DNA from: JBFWWW01 sp050245975
GTDB lineage: Bacteria; Pseudomonadota; Alphaproteobacteria; Rhizobiales; Hyphomicrobiaceae
DNA: 12,836 bases
Direction of reading: 5' to 3'
Assembly (NCBI GenBank): GCA_050245975.1
Contig: JBFWWW010000110.1
Location: forward strand, 1 to 12,836
Under the pieces are notes generated by a model. The model was not told where the DNA came from, did no database searches, and worked only from the letters and a program-made list of their open reading frames with translations. Each line of letters begins with the position of its first letter. The stretch's first letter is position 1. This document shows, in pieces, positions 7,795-12,836 of the stretch. A program made the translations under genes and the position numbers.

Positions 7795-8721
7795 TCAGCG
7801 CTTGCCGAACGCGCTTTCCTTGGCCTTCACCAAGGCCACCACCGTATCGTTGACAGGCGTGGGTACGCCGACCTTGCGCCCTTCGCGCGGAATGGCGCCG
7901 TTGATGGACTCGATTTCGGAGCGGCGCTCGGCGAGATGGTCGAGCAGCATCGAGGGCCGCGCATTGGGGATCTTCTGGCCGAAGGCCTTCACGTAGGCTA
8001 CGGGATCGGTGAAATCGAGGTTGATGCCCTTCTTGCGCGCCACGGCATAGGCCTCGCTGGCGCAGGCGGATGCGATGGCCCAGGCTTCCGGGTTGGCCTG
8101 CACCTCGCCGACGCGCAGCCCCGTGAGCGCGCAGGTGCCGGAGTACGTGCAATTGCAGATCAGCTTTTCCCAGACCATCTTGTGAATGTCGGCGAAGGTC
8201 AGGACCTTGAAGCCGCCCGACCGCCACACCTCGGCGACGGCCTCGACGCGCGGGGATGCCGCGCCCGACATCTCGCCCAGGCGCACGAACTCCCAGCCGT
8301 TGTGGTGGGCATGTCCCGGTCCACGCATCGAGGCGCCGAAACCGCCGACCACGCCGATCAGGACGCACTCAGGGCCGACCACGGACGCGACCTTGTCGGC
8401 GCTGCCGAGCCCGTTCTGGATGGTCAGGATCGGAGCGTCGGGCTTTGCCATCTGCCGGGCGGCTTTTGCCGCCGCAATGACCCCATCGTCCTTGGTGGCG
8501 ATGATGACGAGGTCCGCATCCTTGACGGTCGAGGGCTCGGACGTCGCGCGCATGTTGACCGTGCGGTCGCCGGAAGGGCCCTCGACGCGCAGACCGCGCA
8601 CGTTGATGGCATCGACGTGGTCCTGCCACTGATCGACGGCGATCACCTCGTGGCCTGCGCTCGCCAGAAGCGCCGCATAGACTGACCCCATGGCGCCGAC
8701 GCCGATGATCGCGATCTTCAT
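7795..8721 (-). CDS. ketopantoate reductase (PanE/ApbA) family oxidoreductase
   Basis: NAD(P)H-dependent reductase of the ketopantoate reductase fold. The textbook reaction is 2-dehydropantoate to D-pantoate in coenzyme A synthesis, but many paralogues act on other 2-keto acids. The 308-residue protein has the dinucleotide motif GVGAMG (7-12), QNGLG (102-106), Lys186 in WEKLICNCTYS (the position of the catalytic lysine) and SEIESINGAI (268-277; Glu269 or Glu271 as the catalytic acid region). Asp30 ends the second strand (VIAVD), where E. coli PanE has an arginine nearby that binds the NADPH phosphate. This hints at NADH use or a different role, so no symbol is given. The start at 8721 has GGGAG 6 bases upstream and puts the glycine motif at the usual place; an ATG 20 codons earlier is open but lacks support. 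It lies 72 bases downstream of rimM. Confidence 0.88.
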   Translation of the reverse strand: MKIAIIGVGAMGSVYAALLASAGHEVIAVDQWQDHVDAINVRGLRVEGPSGDRTVNMRATSEPSTVKDADLVIIATKDDGVIAAAKAARQMAKPDAPILTIQNGLGSADKVASVVGPECVLIGVVGGFGASMRGPGHAHHNGWEFVRLGEMSGAASPRVEAVAEVWRSGGFKVLTFADIHKMVWEKLICNCTYSGTCALTGLRVGEVQANPEAWAIASACASEAYAVARKKGINLDFTDPVAYVKAFGQKIPNARPSMLLDHLAERRSEIESINGAIPREGRKVGVPTPVNDTVVALVKAKESAFGKR

Positions 8722-8793
8722 TGGGGTCTCCCGTTCATGCTCCAAGGGTGCCAGCTTCCGCGATAACGCCAGGTTTGACAATCGCGTGCAGGT

Positions 8794-9321
8794 TCAGTCG
8801 CCGGCCTCCGGGGCCTCCTGCGGCAGGACGACGAGCGCCTGCCCGCGGTCGAGATCGACCTCGGGAACACAGGCGTCGGTGAAGGGAACGAGCAGCGTGT
8901 CGCCGCCCGCCGCGGGCCGGATTTCGAGCAGATCGCCGGCGCCGTAGTTGGGGACGTCGATGATCTCGCCGATCGTCTGCCCGCCCGCATCGCGCGCGGT
9001 CATGCCGATGAGATCGGCGAGGTAGTATTCGCCTTCGGCTGCGGGCGGCAGGCGGCTGCGCGCAACAAAGAGCGAGACGCCTCTGAGGCCTTCGGCCGCT
9101 GTCCGGTCGGAGACACCGGACAGGTGCGCGGCGACGCCTTTCGACGTCACGCGCAGGCTTGCGATCGAGAAGGAGCGCTTGCCGGTCTCGTCCGACAGCG
9201 CTCCATAGGAGCCGATGGCCTCGGGCGGCGACGTATAGCTGCGGATCAGCACGTCGCCGCGGATGCCGTGCGCGCCCGCGATGCGGCCGAGCAGGACGCG
9301 GCGGTCGTCGGTATCGGCCAT
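8794..9321 (-). CDS. rimM: 16S rRNA processing / ribosome maturation factor RimM
   Basis: Binds ribosomal protein S19 in the head of the pre-30S subunit and helps 16S maturation. 175 residues, normal length. The N-terminal RimM beta-barrel (about 8-90) opens with VLLGRIAGAHGIRGDV (9-24). The PRC-barrel domain (about 96-168) has EYYLADLIGM (98-107), GEIIDVPNYGAGDLLEI (118-134) and the closing LLVPF and VPEVDLDRG segments. ATG at 9321 lies 10 bases after the rpsP stop with no good ribosome site, so translation is probably coupled to rpsP. The rpsP-rimM order is the conserved one. The expected next genes, trmD and rplS, do not follow. Confidence 0.96.
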   Translation of the reverse strand: MADTDDRRVLLGRIAGAHGIRGDVLIRSYTSPPEAIGSYGALSDETGKRSFSIASLRVTSKGVAAHLSGVSDRTAAEGLRGVSLFVARSRLPPAAEGEYYLADLIGMTARDAGGQTIGEIIDVPNYGAGDLLEIRPAAGGDTLLVPFTDACVPEVDLDRGQALVVLPQEAPEAGD

Positions 9322-9331
9322 CGGCGCCGGA

Positions 9332-9691
9332 TCAGGCGGACGGAGCCGCGTCGCCGCCGGCGGCCTTGGCAGCCGCAGCCTCGCGCTCCATGCGCTTCTT
9401 GCGCGGCTTGGCCTTGTTCGGGTTGGTCGGCTGCGTGCGCTTCATGAGGCCGGCGGCGTCCAGGAAACGGGCGACCCGGTCCGTCGGCTGCGCGCCCACG
9501 GACAGCCAGTGCTTGGCGCGCTCGAGATCGATCTTGACGCGGTCGGCGCTGTCTTTCGGCAGCAGCGGATTGTGCGTGCCGATCTGCTCGATGTAGCGGC
9601 CGTCGCGCGGCGAGGCCGAGTCGGCGACGACGATGTAATAGTACGGGCGCTTCTTGGTGCCGCCGCGCGAGAGCCTGATCTTTGCTGACAT
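9332..9691 (-). CDS. rpsP: 30S ribosomal protein S16
   Basis: Small-subunit protein that binds 16S rRNA early in assembly. The 119-residue protein starts with the diagnostic SAKIRLSRGGTKKRPYYYIV (2-21), followed by SPRDGRYIEQIGTHNPL (27-43), the DLERAKHWLSVGAQPTD helix region (55-71) and the basic tail. The lysine-rich, Ala-rich C-terminal extension (about 90-119) is longer than in E. coli S16 (82 residues), as is usual in alphaproteobacteria. AAGGA lies about 10 bases before ATG 9691. It follows ffh by 42 bases and precedes rimM by 10. Confidence 0.98.
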   Translation of the reverse strand: MSAKIRLSRGGTKKRPYYYIVVADSASPRDGRYIEQIGTHNPLLPKDSADRVKIDLERAKHWLSVGAQPTDRVARFLDAAGLMKRTQPTNPNKAKPRKKRMEREAAAAKAAGGDAAPSA

Positions 9692-9733
9692 GGATAGTGG
9701 TCCTTTTTCTGCGTAAGCTGATTGGTGATCTGA

Positions 9734-11308
9734 CTATTTCTTCTTCGGAAATCCAGGCAGGCCCGGAAAGCGCTGGCCTCCGCCCAGGCCGGGGAGGCCG
9801 GGAAGGCGTGGACCGAGGCCGCCGAGGCCCGGCAGCGAGCCGCCGCCTGCTCCCGGCAACCCCTTGAGGCCGTCCTTGAGTTCTCTGGGCAGCTGTTCGA
9901 GCGCCTTGGGATCGAGGCGGGCAAGGTCTGCCTGCATCTGCTCCATCTCGGCCGCGCTCGGCGCCGCCGCGCCGCCGCCCATGCCGAACATGCGCCCGAG
10001 CATGCCCTTGTTCTTGCCGACCATCTTCATCATGTCGGCCATCTGGCGGTGCATCTTCAGCAGGCGGTTGACGTCCTCGACCTTGGTGCCGGAGCCGCCG
10101 GCGATGCGGCGCTTGCGTTTGCCGTCGAGCACCTTCGGGTTGCGGCGCTCGCGCGGCGTCATCGAGGAGATGATGGCCCGCTGGCGCTTGAGAATGCTGT
10201 CGTCGAGGTTGGCGTCGCCCAATTGCTTCTTGATTTTGCCGACGCCCGGCAGAAGGCCCATCATCCCCGACATGCCGCCGAGCTTCTGCAGCTGGCCGAG
10301 CTGCTCGGACAAGTCCTCCAGGTCGAAGGCGCCTTTGCGCATGCGCTCGGCAATGGCCTGCGCCTTCTCCGCGTCGATGGTCTGCGCGGCCTTCTCGACG
10401 AGGGACACGACGTCGCCCATGCCGAGGATGCGGCCGGCGATGCGCTGCGGGTGGAAATCCTCCAGCGCGTCCCACTTCTCGCCGACGCCCATCAGCTTGA
10501 TCGGTTTGCCGGTGATGGCGCGCATGGAGAGCGCGGCGCCGCCGCGGCCGTCGCCGTCGACGCGGGTCAGCACGATGCCGGTGATGCCGACGCGGTTCTC
10601 GAAGGCCTTGGCGGTGTTGACGGCGTCCTGGCCGGTGAGCGCGTCGGCGACGAGCAGGACCTCGTGCGGCTGGGTGGCGGCCTTGACCTCCGCCACCTCG
10701 TGCATGAGAGCCTCGTCGACCGTCGTGCGCCCGGCCGTATCGAGCAGCACCACGTCATAGCCGCCGAGCCGCCCGGCCTCCATCGCGCGCCGCGCGATCT
10801 GCAGCGGCGTCTGCCCTGCGACGATGGGCAGCGTCTCCACCTGCGTCTGCTCGCCCAGCACGCGCAGCTGCTCCTGCGCGGCGGGGCGGCGCGTATCGAG
10901 CGAGGCCATCAGCACGCGCTTGCGGTCGCGGTTGGTCAGCCGATAGGCGATCTTGGCCGTGGTCGTCGTCTTTCCGGACCCTTGCAGGCCGACCATCAGG
11001 ATCGGGATCGGCGGCTGCGCGACAAGATCGACGGGTGACGCGTCCGAGCCGAGCATGGCGACCATCTCGTCATGGACGATCTTGACCACCATCTGGCCCG
11101 GCGTGACCGACTTCACGACCTCCTGGCCGACGGCCTTGGCCTTCACCTTGTCCGTAAAGTCGCGCACGACGTCGAGCGCGACGTCGGCCTCCAGCAACGC
11201 GCGCCGGACCTCGCGCATCGCCTCCGCGACGTCGCTTTCGGTCAGCGCGCCGCGGCGCGTGAGCTTGTCGAAGACGGCCGACAGGCGGTCGGACAGGCTT
11301 TGGAACAT
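9734..11308 (-). CDS. ffh: signal recognition particle protein Ffh (SRP54)
   Basis: GTPase that, with 4.5S RNA, binds signal sequences of nascent membrane proteins and docks with FtsY. Domains: N helical bundle (about 1-87), G domain (about 100-295) and methionine-rich M domain (about 310-440). Visible GTPase motifs are GLQGSGKTTTTAK (107-119), DTRRPAAQEQL (138-148), DTAGR (190-194), and TRVDGDGRGG (248-257), where the usual TKxD lysine is Arg, a substitution I associate with alphaproteobacterial Ffh. The RNA-binding helix region RIAGGSGTKVEDVN (401-414) and Met clusters such as GGMSGMMG (344-351) and MADMMKMVG (423-431) fit the M domain. The tail (about 483-524) is a Gly/Leu/Pro-rich repeat ending in PKKK. 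The total of 524 residues exceeds the roughly 450 of E. coli because of this tail. AAGGG precedes ATG 11308 by 5 bases. First gene of the minus-strand run; its leader contains two inverted repeats. Confidence 0.98.
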   Translation of the reverse strand: MFQSLSDRLSAVFDKLTRRGALTESDVAEAMREVRRALLEADVALDVVRDFTDKVKAKAVGQEVVKSVTPGQMVVKIVHDEMVAMLGSDASPVDLVAQPPIPILMVGLQGSGKTTTTAKIAYRLTNRDRKRVLMASLDTRRPAAQEQLRVLGEQTQVETLPIVAGQTPLQIARRAMEAGRLGGYDVVLLDTAGRTTVDEALMHEVAEVKAATQPHEVLLVADALTGQDAVNTAKAFENRVGITGIVLTRVDGDGRGGAALSMRAITGKPIKLMGVGEKWDALEDFHPQRIAGRILGMGDVVSLVEKAAQTIDAEKAQAIAERMRKGAFDLEDLSEQLGQLQKLGGMSGMMGLLPGVGKIKKQLGDANLDDSILKRQRAIISSMTPRERRNPKVLDGKRKRRIAGGSGTKVEDVNRLLKMHRQMADMMKMVGKNKGMLGRMFGMGGGAAAPSAAEMEQMQADLARLDPKALEQLPRELKDGLKGLPGAGGGSLPGLGGLGPRLPGLPGLGGGQRFPGLPGFPKKK

Positions 11309-11324
11309 GGCAACCCTTCATCGT

Positions 11325-11354
11325 CTGCATTTGGCGGCGGCGCCGCCAATGCAG
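11325..11354 (-). promoter_or_regulatory. strong hairpin in the ffh 5' leader
   Basis: CTGCAT-T-TTGGCGGC (11325-11338) pairs with GCCGCCAATGCAG (11342-11354): 13 base pairs, one bulged T and a 3-base loop. It ends 16 bases before the ffh start codon, leaving the AAGGG ribosome site free. No T-run follows on either strand, so it looks like a leader structure rather than an intrinsic terminator. Confidence 0.5.
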
Positions 11355-11387
11355 GTCATGTGGCGTTCCATACGGCCAACGGCAAAC

Positions 11388-11418
11388 ACGCCAGCGAGCG
11401 CAACGCGCCGGCTGGCGT
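11388..11418 (-). promoter_or_regulatory. second inverted repeat in the ffh leader
   Basis: ACGCCAGC (11388-11395) and GCTGGCGT (11411-11418) are a perfect 8-bp inverted repeat with a 15-base loop, extendable outward by A/T pairs with a 2-base bulge. It would sit in the ffh leader RNA if transcription starts near 11506, or could act as a DNA operator. Confidence 0.35.
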
Positions 11419-11512
11419 TTACCGTCCTGCCTCCCGGCCGCTCGGAGCGTCCCCAAGCGTTCCCTGTGCAGGATGGCGGCTCGTCTTTTGCGGGCCGTCT
11501 GGAATGGGCCGC

Positions 11513-11541
11513 ACCATCGTGGATGCGAGAGGCGCTGTCAA
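11513..11541 (-). promoter_or_regulatory. possible sigma-70-type promoter for the ffh run
   Basis: On the minus strand a perfect TTGACA (11541-11536) is followed after 17 bases by GATGGT (11518-11513), a poor -10 match (3 of 6). Alphaproteobacterial -10 boxes are often weakly conserved. It would give a leader of about 200 bases containing both inverted repeats. Confidence 0.3.
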
Positions 11542-11554
11542 CCTTCGCGGACGG

Positions 11555-11572
11555 CCTCGCATTCCTCGCATT
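11555..11572. repeat. perfect 9-bp tandem repeat
   Basis: CCTCGCATT occurs twice in direct succession, ending 59 bases before the ATG of the His-rich gene. It may be a double binding site or a simple duplication. Confidence 0.6.
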
Positions 11573-11631
11573 AAGGAAACCTTCGGGATTGCCCCCTACC
11601 CTGTGGGCCTCTCCAACCTGTCGAGTATCCG

Positions 11632-12060
11632 ATGCGTATTTCCCTGCCGGTACGGCCAATTCTTGCTCTTGTGTCTGCGGGCGCGCTGAGCGTCGCATTC
11701 GGTTTTTCGGGACCGGCGCAGGCCAAGGGTTTCAAGTTCCGCTCCCATAGCCACAGCCATGCCAGTCACGCTGAGCCGACGGGCAGCAAGGCAGCCGGCC
11801 GGGAGCCCGTGAGCTCGAGCCGAGGCTCCAGCCACGTCTACATCTCCGTCGGCAACCGGTCATCGGGCCAGCAGGACCCGCGTCGCGACGCCGCCAAACC
11901 GCGTTCGGCCGCCGCCGTCGCCGCCGATGCGCGCCGCGCACAGGCCGTTCTCGCCGCAGAGCGCGCCGAGGTGGCGAGCGAGCAGGCTGTAACGCCGGTC
12001 TCCGTTGTTGGCCCGACCAAGGACTACGGCAACGGCGTTGTCTGCATCGCCGGCTGCTGA
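11632..12060 (+). CDS. small secreted Ser/His-cluster protein with C-terminal YGNGVVC motif and paired cysteines
   Basis: Function unknown. The 142-residue protein has a Sec signal peptide: basic MRISLPVR, hydrophobic core at 9-25, and probable cleavage after GPAQA at 31. The mature chain of about 111 residues starts with KGFKFRSHSHSHASHAEP, in which four His (39, 41, 43, 46) alternate with Ser, a possible metal-binding cluster. A Ser/Gly/Arg-rich stretch and a short VYISVGN segment (69-75) follow, then an Ala/Arg-rich, probably helical part (90-120). The end is DYGNGVVCIAGC (131-142), with its only two cysteines at 138 and 142, the last being the final residue. They could form a disulfide or bind a metal. 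The start at 11632 has no good ribosome site but begins an excellent signal peptide. It ends 7 bases before the convergent PQQ gene. Its codon use matches its neighbours, so transfer is not indicated. Confidence 0.75.
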   Translation: MRISLPVRPILALVSAGALSVAFGFSGPAQAKGFKFRSHSHSHASHAEPTGSKAAGREPVSSSRGSSHVYISVGNRSSGQQDPRRDAAKPRSAAAVAADARRAQAVLAAERAEVASEQAVTPVSVVGPTKDYGNGVVCIAGC

Positions 12061-12067
12061 CCGGTCC

Positions 12068-12836
12068 TCAAGACGCCGGCACGACCCGCAGGATCAGCCC
12101 GTTGTCCTCGTCTGTCATGACCCAGACGGCGCCGTCGGGTCCCACGCGCACGTCGCGGATCGGATGCCCCTGGTCCTTGAGCAGGAGCTCTTCGGCGACC
12201 GGCGTCTCGCCGTCGAACACCACCCGGTGCAGCGCGCGGCTCGTCAACCCGCCGACCAGCATGTTGCCCTTCCAGCCGGCGAACAAGTCGCCGGTGTAGA
12301 AGGCCGCGCCTGACGGCGCCATCGACGGATCCCAGTAGTAGAGCGGCTGCTCCATGCCCTCCTTCGCCGTGCCGATGCCGATCTTGGCGCCGGAATAGTC
12401 GCGTCCGTAGGTGATCACCGGCCAGCCGTAGTTGCGGCCCTTGCGCGGGATATTGATCTCGTCGCCGCCGCGGGCGCCGTGCTCCGCGGTCCAAAGCTCG
12501 CCCGTCGTCGGATTGAGGGCGGCGCCCTGCACGTTGCGGTGTCCGATCGACCAGATCTCGGGACGCCAGCCGGGCAGCTTCGGATTGCCGGCAAAGGGCG
12601 CGCCGTCCTGCATGACGCGCACGACCTTGCCGAGGTCGTTGCCCGGGTTCTGCGCCTCTTCGCGTGCCGAATACCGTTCGCCCTGCGTGATGTAGAGCGA
12701 GCCGTCGCGCGCGAACACGATGCGCGAGCCGAAATGCGCGCTCGAGGCATAGGACGGCTGCTGCCGGTAGATCACGCGCACGTCGTCGAGACGACCGCCG
12801 CCATTGTCCGAAAGGTTGAGCACGGCGCGTGCGACG
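12068..12836 (-). CDS. PQQ-dependent soluble aldose sugar dehydrogenase (YliI/Asd-like), N-terminus cut by window edge
   Basis: Oxidises aldose sugars to lactones with pyrroloquinoline quinone and Ca2+, in the periplasm; family Glucose/Sorbosone dehydrogenase. The C-terminal 256 residues are visible and the frame is open through base 12836, so over 100 residues (signal peptide and first blades, including the catalytic His) lie outside. Family marks in order: HFGSRIVFARDGSLYITQG, then the N-P-G-N-D-L-G-K-V-V-R turn, GHRNVQGAALNP (cofactor-contact Arg-Asn), AEHGARGGDEINI with RKGRNYGWP (calcium and PQQ loop), the Trp-Asp-Pro-Ser-Met-Ala-Pro-Ser-Gly stretch, and the closing RDVRVGPDGAVWVMTDE blade. 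This is a six-bladed beta-propeller pattern. GTG at 12823 lies inside the conserved 'ARAVLNLS' strand and is not a start. No PQQ synthesis genes are in view. It converges with the His-rich gene. Confidence 0.93.
   Translation of the reverse strand, partial: VARAVLNLSDNGGGRLDDVRVIYRQQPSYASSAHFGSRIVFARDGSLYITQGERYSAREEAQNPGNDLGKVVRVMQDGAPFAGNPKLPGWRPEIWSIGHRNVQGAALNPTTGELWTAEHGARGGDEINIPRKGRNYGWPVITYGRDYSGAKIGIGTAKEGMEQPLYYWDPSMAPSGAAFYTGDLFAGWKGNMLVGGLTSRALHRVVFDGETPVAEELLLKDQGHPIRDVRVGPDGAVWVMTDEDNGLILRVVPAS

Larger units (their letters stand above)
11309..11631. other. 323-base divergent control region between ffh and the His-rich secreted gene
   Basis: No gene is seen here. Read toward ffh (minus) it holds a TTGACA element, then two inverted repeats, then the ribosome site. 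Read toward the plus-strand gene it holds a perfect 9-bp tandem repeat about 60 bases before the ATG, and AACCTTCG occurs twice (11540-11547 and 11578-11585). There is no GGAAG/AGCA pattern of a 4.5S RNA and no tRNA-like fold. Confidence 0.6.

Noticed and set aside
9246..10475. 409-residue minus-strand ORF spanning rimM, rpsP and ffh
   Set aside because: It is an alternative frame on the same strand as three unmistakable genes; Arg/Gly/Pro-rich shadow.
10549..10566. Ffh with a damaged GTPase motif (TRVD instead of TKVD)
   Set aside because: As far as I know Arg at this place is common in alphaproteobacterial Ffh, and all other GTPase motifs are intact.
11309..11631. 4.5S (SRP) RNA gene next to ffh
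   Set aside because: Neither strand shows the conserved GGAAG/AGCA internal loop or a long stem of the right shape.
11632..12060. Class IIa bacteriocin gene
   Set aside because: YGNGVxC is present but at the C-terminus, the cysteine spacing is CxxxC, there is no double-glycine leader, and no immunity or ABC export gene is adjacent. Only the motif likeness is reported.

Overview
The window is high-GC DNA (about two thirds G+C by eye, with codon third positions strongly biased to G/C). The ffh-rpsP-rimM block, the 'TRVDGDGRGG' form of the Ffh GTPase motif, the Gly/Leu/Pro-rich Ffh tail ending in PKKK, and the glutathione-dependent formaldehyde dehydrogenase together suggest an alphaproteobacterium, probably of the order Hyphomicrobiales (Rhizobiales). 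This is inferred from family knowledge, not from a search. I see no mobile element, phage gene, CRISPR array, tRNA or rRNA; it reads as ordinary chromosome.

Layout from left to right. (1) 1-1197, minus: most of an FAD-dependent D-lactate dehydrogenase whose C-terminus runs off the left edge. (2) 1198-1785: a 588-base gap with one doubtful 80-residue ORF. (3) 1786-3015, plus: a secreted protein made of three divergent copies of one roughly 105-residue domain. (4) 3119-5838, plus: a two-gene unit of class III alcohol dehydrogenase (S-(hydroxymethyl)glutathione dehydrogenase) followed 11 bases later by a class I AMP-forming acyl-CoA ligase. (5) 5845-11308, minus: a compact run read from right to left as ffh, rpsP, rimM, a ketopantoate-reductase-family enzyme, an EamA permease and an HtpX-like membrane protease, with gaps of 10-72 bases. 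(6) 11309-11631: a divergent control region with two inverted repeats, a possible ffh promoter and a perfect 9-bp tandem repeat. (7) 11632-12060, plus: a small secreted His-rich protein ending in a paired-cysteine motif. (8) 12068-12836, minus: the C-terminal part of a PQQ-dependent aldose sugar dehydrogenase that runs off the right edge.

How the genes work together. The ffh-rpsP-rimM segment is a conserved translation and protein-targeting block: the SRP GTPase, ribosomal protein S16 and a 16S maturation factor. In many proteobacteria trmD and rplS follow rimM. Here they are replaced by a metabolic reductase, a drug/metabolite-type permease and a membrane quality-control protease, which may share the transcript. 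The formaldehyde dehydrogenase is paired with an acyl-CoA ligase rather than with S-formylglutathione hydrolase or Gfa. The two edge genes are respiratory-type dehydrogenases (FAD and PQQ) and have no evident link to each other.

Nothing here amounts to a clear new defence or mobile system. The items most worth a second look are the small secreted protein at 11632-12060, whose last residues reproduce the YGNGVxC 'pediocin box' at the wrong end of the protein and next to a Ser/His cluster, the ffh leader structure, the triple-domain secreted protein, and the break in ribosomal-operon synteny.
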